Assembly (NCBI RefSeq): GCF_001307295.1 | Contig: NZ_CP012700.1 | Location: forward strand, 4,095,001-4,159,000 | DNA: 64,000 bases | Origin: Sphingopyxis macrogoltabida | Lineage (GTDB): Bacteria > Pseudomonadota > Alphaproteobacteria > Sphingomonadales > Sphingomonadaceae | Reading direction: 5' to 3' | Notes under the pieces: model-generated | Told to the model about the DNA's origin: nothing | The model's input: only the letters and a program-made list of their open reading frames with translations | The model's database searches: none | Made by a program: the position numbers and the translations under genes | Shown: positions 43,910-52,126 of the stretch, in pieces | Layout: each line of letters starts with the position of its first letter | Numbering within the stretch: the first letter of the stretch is position 1

Positions 43910-45094
43910 ATGCAGGACAACAGGCCGCTGCTCCGCGCGGGAGCCTTGTGTGCCATGATGCTGTCGCTGGGCGCTTGCGCCGGCAAGGACGACGAGGGCG
44001 GACGCGGGCGCGGCGCCCCCGAGGTCGGCTATGTCACGGCTGTGGTGCAGGCGGTTCCGGTCACCACCCAACTCGGCGGCCGCACCGTCGCGTTCGAGAC
44101 CAGCGAGGTGCGTCCGCAGGTGAACGGCCTGATCCGCCGCCGCCTGTTCGCCGAAGGCAGCTTCGTGCGCGCCGGGCAGCCGCTCTACCAGATCGACGCC
44201 AGCCTGTATCAGGCGGCGGCGGATCAGGCGGCGGCGAATCTGGCGAGTGCGCGGGCAAGCGCGCAGGCCGCTGACGAAAAGGCAAAGCGCTTCGAGCCGC
44301 TCGCGAAGATGCAGGCGGTTGCCGAGCAGGATTATACCGACGCGCTGGCGCAGGCGCGCGTCGCGCGCGCGACGGTGGCGCAAAATGCCGCGGCGCTCGA
44401 AACCGCGCGGATCAACCTGCGCTACACGACGCTGTCCGCGCCGATCAGCGGGCGGATCGGGCGCAGCCTTGCCACCCCCGGCGCGCTCGTCAGCGCGAGC
44501 CAGTCGGAACCGCTGGCGATGATCCAGCGGACCGATCCCATCTATGTCGACATGCAGCAGTCGAGCGCCGAACTCATACGGCTGCGCCAGGCGCTGGCGA
44601 GCGGCGGCACCCAGCCCGGCAGCACGACGGTGCGGCTGAAGCTGGAGGACGGCAGCGATTACGGGTTCGCCGGGACGGTCCAGTTTTCGGAGATCGCGGT
44701 CAGCGAAGCGACGGGCACGGTGACGCTGCGCGCGCGCTTCCCCAATCCCAAGGGGCTGCTGCTGCCCGGCATGTTCGTCACCGCGCTGTTCGACCAGTCG
44801 GTCAACCCCGCCGCGATGCTGGTGCCGCAGGCCGCGGTGCAGCGCGATTTTGACGGATCGGCGTTCGTCTACCTCGTAGGCAAGGACAATAAGGCGGTGC
44901 GGCGCAAGGTCACCGCCGAGCGTACGGTCGGCGCCAACTGGGTCGTCACCGCGGGGCTGAAGTCCGGCGAAAAAATCATCACGCAGGGGATCGGCAATCT
45001 CAAGGCCGGAGCGCCGATCAAGCCGGTTCCGGCGAGCACGCCGCAGCGGGTCGGGGCGCCCGCGGCCAAGGGCGCGGCAGCGAAAGGAAATTAA
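43910..45094 (+). CDS. RND efflux periplasmic adaptor lipoprotein (MexA/AcrA type)
   Basis: A 394-residue membrane-fusion protein with a lipobox ending at Cys23 (SLGAC), a beta-barrel/lipoyl part (FETSEVRPQVNGLIRRR and GQPLYQIDASLYQ), a long alpha-helical hairpin (about 100-165, Ala-rich with AAADQAAANLASA), the second lipoyl half (INLRYTTLSAPISGRIG) and a C-terminal beta domain. It bridges the inner-membrane pump and the outer-membrane channel in the periplasm. The ATG at 43910 has a weak ribosome-binding site. The pump gene follows 6 bp after its stop. Confidence 0.9.
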   Translation: MQDNRPLLRAGALCAMMLSLGACAGKDDEGGRGRGAPEVGYVTAVVQAVPVTTQLGGRTVAFETSEVRPQVNGLIRRRLFAEGSFVRAGQPLYQIDASLYQAAADQAAANLASARASAQAADEKAKRFEPLAKMQAVAEQDYTDALAQARVARATVAQNAAALETARINLRYTTLSAPISGRIGRSLATPGALVSASQSEPLAMIQRTDPIYVDMQQSSAELIRLRQALASGGTQPGSTTVRLKLEDGSDYGFAGTVQFSEIAVSEATGTVTLRARFPNPKGLLLPGMFVTALFDQSVNPAAMLVPQAAVQRDFDGSAFVYLVGKDNKAVRRKVTAERTVGANWVVTAGLKSGEKIITQGIGNLKAGAPIKPVPASTPQRVGAPAAKGAAAKGN

Positions 45095-45100
45095 GGGCCC

Positions 45101-48100
45101 ATGTCGCGCCTTTTCATCGACCGGCCGATCTTTGCCTGGGTGCTGGCGATCATCGTCATGCTCGGCGGGCTGGGCGCGCTCTTTTCGCTGCCGATCGAGC
45201 AATATCCCGATATCGCCCCGGCGCAGGTCAATATCCGCGCCAACTATCCCGGCGCATCGGCCGAGACGATCGAGAACAGCGTCACGCAGGTGCTCGAACA
45301 GCAACTGACCGGGATCGACGGCCTGCTCTATTTCAGCTCGCAATCGAGCTCGCGCGGGCAGGCGAGCATCACCGCGATCTTCGAGAAGGGCACCGACCCC
45401 GACATCGCGCAGGTCCAGGTCCAGAACAAGATCCAGACCGCGATTTCGCGCCTGCCGCAGCAGGTGCAGCAACAGGGCATCCGCGTCACCAAGTCGAACG
45501 CCGATACGCTGCTCCTCGTCGCCGTCTATGATTCGACGAACACCCGGTCGAACCAGGACGTGTCGGACTATATGGCGTCGAACATCCAGGACCCGCTGTC
45601 GCGCGTCGAGGGGGTCGGCGACGTCAACATCTTCGGCGCGCCGCACGCGATGCGCATCTGGCTGAACCCGCAGCGGCTAGCGGCGATGTCGCTAATGCCG
45701 AGCGACGTCATTTCGGCGATCACCGCGCAGAACAGCGAGGTCGCCGCCGGCGACGTCGGCGGCCTCCCCGCGCCGCAGGGCCAGATGCTCAACGCGACGG
45801 TCACCGCGCAGTCGCGGATGCAGACGGTCGAGGAGTTCGAGAATATCGTCCTCAAGACGCTTCCCGACGGGTCGAGCGTGCGCATCAAGGATATCGCGCG
45901 GGTCGAGGTCGGCGCCGAAAGCTATGCCGTCATCAGCCGCATCAACGGCCATCCCGGCGCGGGCATGTCGATCTCGCTGTCGCCGGGGTCCGACGCGCTC
46001 GAAACCGCCGACCGGGTCAAGACACGGATGGCGGAACTCGCCGCCGACTTCCCCGACGGCGTGACCTACAGCTATGCCAACGATGCGACCGCCTTCATCA
46101 AGCTGTCGGTGAGCGAGGTGCAGAAATCGCTGTTCGAGGCGATCCTGCTCGTCATCCTCGTCATGTTCGTTTTTCTGCAAAGCTGGCGCGCGGTGCTGAT
46201 CCCGGCAATCGCGGTGCCGGTGGTGCTGCTCGGCACCTTCGGCATTTTCTATATGGCGGGGTTCAGCATCAACACGATGACGCTGTTCGGGCTGACGCTC
46301 GCGATCGGCCTGCTCGTCGACGATGCGATCGTCGTCGTCGAGAATGTCGAGCGATTGATGGAAGAGAATCCCGGCATGTCGGCGCGCGAAGCGACGATCC
46401 AGTCGATGCAGGAATTGCAGGTCGCGCTAATCGCGATCGCGCTCGTGCTGTCGGCGGTGTTCATGCCGATGGCCTTTTTCGGCGGCTCGACCGGCGTCAT
46501 CTATCGGCAATTCTCGATCACCATCGTCTCGGCGATGGCGCTGTCGGTGCTCGTCGCGCTGATCCTCAGCCCCGCGCTGACGTCGAGCCTGCTCAAGCCC
46601 AAGACGCATGGCGAGACGGCGGAGACACACCGCTTTCCGCGCCTGCACGCGCTTGGCGAACGGCTGAAGAACGGCTTCAACACCCGTTTCGACCGCACCG
46701 TGAACCGCTATGTCGGCAGTGTCGGCGCGGTGGTCGACCGCAAATGGCTCTTCCTCGGCATCTATGCCGTCATCCTCGTCCTGCTCGCGGTGCTGTTCCT
46801 GCGCCTGCCGAGCGGCTTCCTGCCCAACGAGGATCAGGGCCGCGTCCAGGTCCAGTTCCGTCTGCCCGCCGGCGCCACCCAGGAGCGCACGCTCGAAGTG
46901 CGCAATGCGGTCGAGGATTATTTCCTGACCCACGAAAAGGCGAACACCGGCGCACTGTTCCTGATCGCCGGCGGCGGCGGCGGGGCCGCGGCAGGCCAGA
47001 ACACCGGGCAAGGCTATGTCAATCTTGTCGACTGGGACGACCGGCCGGGCGACGAGAACACCGCCGATGCGATCACCGAGCGCGCGCGCAAGGCCTTGAG
47101 CGGGCTGCGCGACGCACAGGTCTTCGCGCTCGTCCCCGGCGCGGTCCGCGGGCTCGGCGACACGTCGGGTTTCACGATGCAGTTCCAGAATCGCGGCGGG
47201 CTCAGCCGCGAACAATTCTCCGCCGCGCGCGACCGGCTGCTCGCGATGGCGAACGCCAATCCCAAGCTGACCTCGGTGCGCCTCAGCGACCTTCCCGACG
47301 TTGCGACGCTCAAGGTCGATATCGATACCCAGCGGCTGACCGCCTACGGGCTGACCAACAGCGACGTGAACAACACCCTCGCGACCGCCTGGGGTGGCCG
47401 CTACGTCAATGATTTCATCGACAAGGGCCGCGTCAAACGCGTCTATGTCCAGGGCGACGCCCCTTATCGCGCCAAGCCCGAAGACCTCGGCCAATGGTAT
47501 GTCCGCTCGGCCGACGGCGAGATGTCGCCCTTCTCGGCCTTTTCGCGGATCGGCTGGGCGACCACGCCCGCGACCACGTCGCGCTTCCAGGGCGTTTCGG
47601 CGTTCGAGATTTCGGGCCAGCCTTCCGCGGGGGTCAGCTCGGGCGAGGCAATGGACGAAATGGAAGCGATGGCGGCGCAGATTCCCGGAACCAGCGTCGC
47701 CTGGTCGGGGTCCTCCTATCAGGAGCGGCTGTCGTCGGGACAGGCCCCCTTCCTTTATGCGATTTCGCTGCTCGTCGTCTTCCTCTGCCTCGCGGCGCTC
47801 TATGAAAGCTGGTCGATCCCGCTCGCGGTGATCCTGATCGTCCCGCTCGGGCTTATCGGCGCGGTGTTCGCGGTGACGCTGCGCGGGCTGGAGAACGACG
47901 TCTATCTCCAGATCGGGCTGCTCACGACGATGGGGCTCGCGGCGAAGAATGCGATCCTGATGATCGAGTTCGCCGAGCAGGAGGAACGCAAGGGCAAGCG
48001 CGTGATCGAGGCGGCGATCGAGGCGGCGCGCATCCGCCTGCGCCCGATCCTGATGACCAGCTTCGCCTTCATCTTCGGCGTGCTGCCGCTGGCGATCGCG

Positions 48101-48316
48101 ACCGGCGCGGGCGCGAACAGCCGCGTCGCGATCGGCACCGCGGTGATCGGCGGCATGCTGACCGCCGCCTTCCTCGCCATCTTCTTCATTCCGCTCTTCT
48201 TCGTCCTCGTCAGAAGGGGCGTCCGCGACGGCCTCGCCGCGCTGCGCCGCCGCTTCGGCAAGGACAAGGATGGGGACAAGGACACGGGTTCCGGCGGGGC
48301 GGAGGTTCCGGCATGA
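45101..48316 (+). CDS. RND efflux permease (HAE1 family, AcrB/MexB type)
   Basis: A 1071-residue inner-membrane pump of the hydrophobe/amphiphile efflux class, twelve helices with two large periplasmic loops. Visible marks are the amphipathic start MSRLFIDRPIFAWVLAI, YPGASAETIENSVTQVLEQ, the proton-relay VDDAIVVVENVERLMEENP with the Asp pair, and the second-half TTMGLAAKNAILMIEFAEQ with the Lys that completes the relay. It exports drugs, detergents or similar compounds by proton antiport; the substrate cannot be read. It overlaps the outer-membrane channel gene (ATGA). Confidence 0.95.
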   Translation: MSRLFIDRPIFAWVLAIIVMLGGLGALFSLPIEQYPDIAPAQVNIRANYPGASAETIENSVTQVLEQQLTGIDGLLYFSSQSSSRGQASITAIFEKGTDPDIAQVQVQNKIQTAISRLPQQVQQQGIRVTKSNADTLLLVAVYDSTNTRSNQDVSDYMASNIQDPLSRVEGVGDVNIFGAPHAMRIWLNPQRLAAMSLMPSDVISAITAQNSEVAAGDVGGLPAPQGQMLNATVTAQSRMQTVEEFENIVLKTLPDGSSVRIKDIARVEVGAESYAVISRINGHPGAGMSISLSPGSDALETADRVKTRMAELAADFPDGVTYSYANDATAFIKLSVSEVQKSLFEAILLVILVMFVFLQSWRAVLIPAIAVPVVLLGTFGIFYMAGFSINTMTLFGLTLAIGLLVDDAIVVVENVERLMEENPGMSAREATIQSMQELQVALIAIALVLSAVFMPMAFFGGSTGVIYRQFSITIVSAMALSVLVALILSPALTSSLLKPKTHGETAETHRFPRLHALGERLKNGFNTRFDRTVNRYVGSVGAVVDRKWLFLGIYAVILVLLAVLFLRLPSGFLPNEDQGRVQVQFRLPAGATQERTLEVRNAVEDYFLTHEKANTGALFLIAGGGGGAAAGQNTGQGYVNLVDWDDRPGDENTADAITERARKALSGLRDAQVFALVPGAVRGLGDTSGFTMQFQNRGGLSREQFSAARDRLLAMANANPKLTSVRLSDLPDVATLKVDIDTQRLTAYGLTNSDVNNTLATAWGGRYVNDFIDKGRVKRVYVQGDAPYRAKPEDLGQWYVRSADGEMSPFSAFSRIGWATTPATTSRFQGVSAFEISGQPSAGVSSGEAMDEMEAMAAQIPGTSVAWSGSSYQERLSSGQAPFLYAISLLVVFLCLAALYESWSIPLAVILIVPLGLIGAVFAVTLRGLENDVYLQIGLLTTMGLAAKNAILMIEFAEQEERKGKRVIEAAIEAARIRLRPILMTSFAFIFGVLPLAIATGAGANSRVAIGTAVIGGMLTAAFLAIFFIPLFFVLVRRGVRDGLAALRRRFGKDKDGDKDTGSGGAEVPA

Positions 48317-49722
48317 CGGCCCTCCGCCCCCTCCTGCTCGCGGGGACGCTGGCGCTGGCGGGCTGCTCGCTCGCGCCGAAGACGGTGCTGCCCGCGCCGC
48401 CGGTGCCACAGAGCTGGCCGGTCGGCGACGCCTATCTGCTGCAGAGCGAAGCGGCGCTGCCGATCCTTTCCTATCGCAGCGTCTTCACCGACCCGCGGTT
48501 GCAGGCGCTCGCCGAACAGGCGCTCGCGAACAACCGCGACCTGCGCGTCGCCTATGCCAATGTCGCCACGGCGCGCGCGCAGGCGCGCGTCAGCCGCGCG
48601 GGACAGTTCCCCGAAATCGGGATCAGCGCCGGCGCCGGCTATGCGGATAGCGGAAGTAATAGCGCAGGGAATGGCGGCGGCGGCGATTTCTCGCTGCGCG
48701 GCGGCATCACCGCGTTCGAACTCGACCTGTTCGGCCGCCTCGCCAATGCCGCTGAAGCCGATCGCAACAGCGCGCTCGCGACCGAAGCCGCATCGCGGAC
48801 CGTCCGCATCGCGCTGATCTCTGACCTTGCGCAGGCGTGGGCGACCTATGGCGCCGACCGCGACCTGCTGGCGATCGCACAGGACACCGCAACCAATGCG
48901 CGCGAGAATGTCCGGTTGACCAAAGCGCGGCTCGACGGCGGCGTCGCGCCGCGCACCGACCTCAGGCAGGCCGAACAGATTCTCGCGACCGCCGAAGATG
49001 CGATCGCGGCGCAGACGAGCGCGATCGCGCAGGACGAAAATCTGATCCGCCTGCTCGTCGGCGGCGATGTCGACCGCGCACTGCTGCCCGCCGGGCTCGC
49101 CGAGGTGACGCCGGCGATCGTATCGCTGCCCGCCGGGGTCAGCTCGCAGATTCTGCTGCGCCGGCCCGACGTGATCGAGGCCGAATATCGCCTCCGCGCC
49201 GCCAACGCCGACATCGGCGTCGCCCGGGCGCGGCTGTTCCCGACGATCTCGCTCACCGGCCTGCTCGGTTTCGCCAGCGACGCGCTCGGCAGCCTGTTCG
49301 ACAGCGGTTCGTTCGGCTGGTCGGCGGGCGGCGATGCCGCCGCGACGATCTTCGACGCCGGCGGCCGCCGCGCGGGGGTCGCGGTGACCGAAGCGCAGCG
49401 CGACGCCGCGCTCGCCGGCTATGAAGGCGCGATCCAGACTGCGTTCCGCGAAGTCGCCGACGCGCTTGCGGTGCAGGGCACGATATCCGAACGCGTCCGC
49501 GCCGCCGCCGCGAATACCGAAGCCGCCGCCGACACCGCGCGGCTGACCGACGCGCGCTACAAGGGCGGGGTCGACAGCTTCCTCGCCAGCCTCGATGCGC
49601 AGCGCAGCCTCTATACGGCGCGGCGAAGCGAGATCACGACGCAGCTCCTGCTCGTCAACACGCGAATCGCGCTGTTCCGCGCCCTCGGCGGCGACAGCGG
49701 TTCGGGAAACAGCACGCCCTGA
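48313..49722 (+). CDS. RND outer-membrane channel lipoprotein (OprM/NodT type)
   Basis: A 469-residue outer-membrane factor with a lipobox at residues 15-18 (LAGC), an inner ELDLFGRL motif near 137, a repeated pair of alpha-helical hairpins, and the characteristic RRPDVIEAEYRLRAANADIGVARARLFP-type region split between two halves of the trimeric channel. It is translationally coupled to the permease and completes the tripartite system, so no distant channel is needed. A repeat then separates it from the mutasome operon. Confidence 0.92.
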   Translation: MTALRPLLLAGTLALAGCSLAPKTVLPAPPVPQSWPVGDAYLLQSEAALPILSYRSVFTDPRLQALAEQALANNRDLRVAYANVATARAQARVSRAGQFPEIGISAGAGYADSGSNSAGNGGGGDFSLRGGITAFELDLFGRLANAAEADRNSALATEAASRTVRIALISDLAQAWATYGADRDLLAIAQDTATNARENVRLTKARLDGGVAPRTDLRQAEQILATAEDAIAAQTSAIAQDENLIRLLVGGDVDRALLPAGLAEVTPAIVSLPAGVSSQILLRRPDVIEAEYRLRAANADIGVARARLFPTISLTGLLGFASDALGSLFDSGSFGWSAGGDAAATIFDAGGRRAGVAVTEAQRDAALAGYEGAIQTAFREVADALAVQGTISERVRAAAANTEAAADTARLTDARYKGGVDSFLASLDAQRSLYTARRSEITTQLLLVNTRIALFRALGGDSGSGNSTP

Positions 49723-49730
49723 CGACCTTC

Positions 49731-49830
49731 ATCGTCACCCCGGACTTGATCCGGGGTCCATGCTTCGGTCGTGAAATGGATGCCGGATCAAGCCTGTCCG
49801 GAGCATGTCGAAGGGTCCGGCATAACGATG
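49731..49830. repeat. Degenerate intergenic palindrome, CCCCGGACTTGATCCGGGG type
   Basis: ATCGTCACCCCGGACTTGATCCGGGGTCCA opens it and a GGGTCCGGCATAACGAT end closes it. The inner CCCCGGACTTGATCCGGGG is nearly palindromic. It lies in the 177-bp gap before imuA and is related to the copy at 6459-6558. Confidence 0.6.
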
Positions 49831-49880
49831 AAGGTCGATACCGACTCATCTTGACAATCGCCCCCGCTCGCGCGCTAATA

Positions 49881-49895
49881 GAACATATCAGGAAC
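49881..49895. promoter_or_regulatory. LexA box of the mutasome operon
   Basis: GAAC-N7-GAAC, equal to GTTC-N7-GTTC on the other strand, is the alphaproteobacterial LexA motif. It ends 4 bp before the imuA start and overlaps its ribosome-binding site, so the operon should be repressed until DNA damage. Confidence 0.85.
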
Positions 49896-49899
49896 AAAC

Positions 49900-50685
49900 A
49901 TGCGCGAGTCGTCTTCCCAACTCGCCGGGCTGCGCCGACGCGTCGCCCGGCTGGCCGCCAGCGGCCATGAAAACCGTCCGGCCGAAGGCTGGTTGGCCAG
50001 CGGCGATGCGCGCTTCGACGGCGCGCTCGGCGGCGGGCTCGCGATCGGACGGGTCCATGAATTTTTTGCCGCCGACGCGCTCGACGCGACGAGCGCGGCC
50101 GCTTTCGCGGCGCTCCTCGCCCTGCGCACCCCCGGCCCGGCGCCGCTCCTCTGGCTGCGCACCGCCGACGCCGGGCGCCGCACCGGGCATATCTATGCCC
50201 CCGGGATTGCCGAACTCGGCGGCGACCCCGACCGGCTGCTCCTCGTCGAGGCGGCCGACCCCAAGCTGCTGCTTGCCTGCGCCAACGATGCGATCCGCTG
50301 CGCGGGTTCGGCGGCGGTGATCGTCGAAAGCTGGGGCAAATTCCCCTTGCTCGACCTGACCGCGGGCCGCCGCCTCGCGCTCGGCGCGCGCGACGCGGGG
50401 ACGACGCTGCTGATGCTGCGCCTGAACGCGATCCCCGCACCGAGTGTCGCCGAAACGCGCTGGAGCGTCGCCGCGGCGGCGTCGCACGCCCTCGCCGCCA
50501 ATGCACCCGGCGCGCCCGCCTTCGACCTCGAACTGCTGCGCTGGCGCGGCGGCCCTGCGGGGACGCGCTGGCGACTGGACTGGAACCATGACGAACATAG
50601 TTTCGGGGACTCGCCGCTATCTGGCGCTCTTCTTCCCCTTCCTGCCCGCCGAGCGATGGCTGCGCACGGCACCGCGGCCGCCTGA
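49900..50685 (+). CDS. imuA: ImuA, RecA/SulA-like mutasome protein
   Basis: A 261-residue RecA-like protein of the ImuA family. The region near residue 27 (GWLASGDARFDGALGGGLAIGRVHEFF) resembles the RecA/SulA core with no clear Walker A Lys, which is typical. It acts with ImuB and DnaE2 in mutagenic DNA repair in the cytoplasm. Its start lies under the LexA box, and imuB overlaps its 3' end by 98 bp in another frame. The AGGA ribosome-binding site is within the operator. Confidence 0.88.
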   Translation: MRESSSQLAGLRRRVARLAASGHENRPAEGWLASGDARFDGALGGGLAIGRVHEFFAADALDATSAAAFAALLALRTPGPAPLLWLRTADAGRRTGHIYAPGIAELGGDPDRLLLVEAADPKLLLACANDAIRCAGSAAVIVESWGKFPLLDLTAGRRLALGARDAGTTLLMLRLNAIPAPSVAETRWSVAAAASHALAANAPGAPAFDLELLRWRGGPAGTRWRLDWNHDEHSFGDSPLSGALLPLPARRAMAAHGTAAA

Positions 50686-52126
50686 GGCCCCGCTCGTCTT
50701 CGCCGAGAAGCAGCGCGGCGCGATGCGTCTCGCGAGCGTCGATGCGGCGGCGCTGGCGGCCGGGCTGCGTCCCGGCATGCCGCTCGCCGACGCACGCGCG
50801 CAGGTCGGCGAACTCGCGGTCCTCGCGCACGATCCGTTGCTCGACCATGCATGGCTCGACCGGCTCGCGCAGGGGTGCGCGCGCTATACGCCGCTCGTCG
50901 CGCTCGACGCCCCCGACGGGCTGATCCTCGACATCGCGGGTGCCGCTCATCTCCATGACGGCGAAGCGGGGGTGATCGCCGATGTCGAAAACCGCCTCGC
51001 GCGGCTCGGTATGACGATGCGCCATGCGCTCGGCCCCACCGCCGACGCCGCGCGCGCACTCGCGCGTTATCAGGCGCGGCCCGCGCCCGACGAGGCGCAG
51101 GCGATCCGCCGCCTGCCCGTCGCTGCGCTCGAACTCGACGCCGAGGCGACGACCGCGCTCGTCCGCGCGGGGCTCAAGACGATCGGCGACCTCGCGAGCC
51201 GCCCGATGGCGAACCTTGCCGCGCGCTTCGGCGCCGAGGCCGCAATGGCGCTGCGCCGCCTGCTCGGCGATGCGCCGAGCCCGCTCGACCCGCGCGTCGC
51301 CCCGCCGCCGGTCGCCGCCGAACGCCGCTTCGCCGAGCCGCTGGGGAGCACCGCGCACGCCGCCAAAGTGCTGGCCGAACTCGCCGCCGAAGCGATGGAA
51401 GAGCTGGGCGAACGCGGCAAGGGCGGGCGTCATTTCCGCGCCACCTTCTTTCGCAGCGATGGCCTTGCGCGGACGATCGCGATCGAAACCGGCCACCCGA
51501 CGCGCGACACCGGTCTCGTCATGCGCCTGTTCGCCGAACGGATGGACGGCCTCGCCGACCCGCTCGACCCCGGCTTCGGCTTCGACATGATCCGCCTCGC
51601 GGTGCCGCGGCTCGAGGCGCTCGGTGCGAGCCAGCTCAAGCTCGAAGGCGGAGCGGTGAAAGTCGCCGCCATCGACGAGCTTGCCGACCGGCTGGCGACG
51701 CGGCTCGGGCGCGGCCGGGTGCGGCGTCTTCGTCCGGCCGACACCCATATCCCCGAACAGGCGCAGCTCGAACTGCCCGCGATCGACGCGCCCGCGCCGC
51801 TGCCCTGGCAGGCGCCCGATGCCGGCGAGCCGCCGACGCGTCCCTTCCATATCTTCGACCCGCCGCAGCCGATCGAGGTGATCGCCGAAGTCCCCGACGG
51901 CCCGCCGCAGCGCTTTCGCTGGCGCCGCGCCTTCCATGCCGTGCGCCGCTACGAAGGCCCCGAACGCATCGCCGCCGAATGGTGGCGGCGCCGCGACAAT
52001 GGCGGGCTGACGCGCGACTATTACCGTGTCGAGGACGCGCAGGGCCGCCGCTTCTGGCTGTTCCGACACGGGCTTTACGACGAAAAGCCCGACCCGCGCT
52101 GGTATATCCACGGGGTCTTCGCATGA
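50588..52126 (+). CDS. imuB: ImuB, catalytically inactive Y-family polymerase-like protein
   Basis: A 512-residue Y-family polymerase relative. The start RRYLALFFPFLPAERWL occupies the place of the active-site DxD stretch of DinB without its Asp, in line with ImuB being a non-catalytic bridge. The later part has GMTMRHALGPTADAARALARY, fingers/thumb features and a C-terminal region with QAQLELPAI that may serve as a beta-clamp motif. It recruits DnaE2 to the replisome. The ATG at 50588 lies 98 bp inside imuA; dnaE2 overlaps its stop (ATGA). Confidence 0.9.
   Translation: MTNIVSGTRRYLALFFPFLPAERWLRTAPRPPEAPLVFAEKQRGAMRLASVDAAALAAGLRPGMPLADARAQVGELAVLAHDPLLDHAWLDRLAQGCARYTPLVALDAPDGLILDIAGAAHLHDGEAGVIADVENRLARLGMTMRHALGPTADAARALARYQARPAPDEAQAIRRLPVAALELDAEATTALVRAGLKTIGDLASRPMANLAARFGAEAAMALRRLLGDAPSPLDPRVAPPPVAAERRFAEPLGSTAHAAKVLAELAAEAMEELGERGKGGRHFRATFFRSDGLARTIAIETGHPTRDTGLVMRLFAERMDGLADPLDPGFGFDMIRLAVPRLEALGASQLKLEGGAVKVAAIDELADRLATRLGRGRVRRLRPADTHIPEQAQLELPAIDAPAPLPWQAPDAGEPPTRPFHIFDPPQPIEVIAEVPDGPPQRFRWRRAFHAVRRYEGPERIAAEWWRRRDNGGLTRDYYRVEDAQGRRFWLFRHGLYDEKPDPRWYIHGVFA

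Noticed and set aside
43748..52111. Long minus-strand frames over the efflux and imu genes
   Set aside because: All are antisense shadows of recognised genes (adaptor, pump, channel, imuA/imuB) with low-complexity composition.
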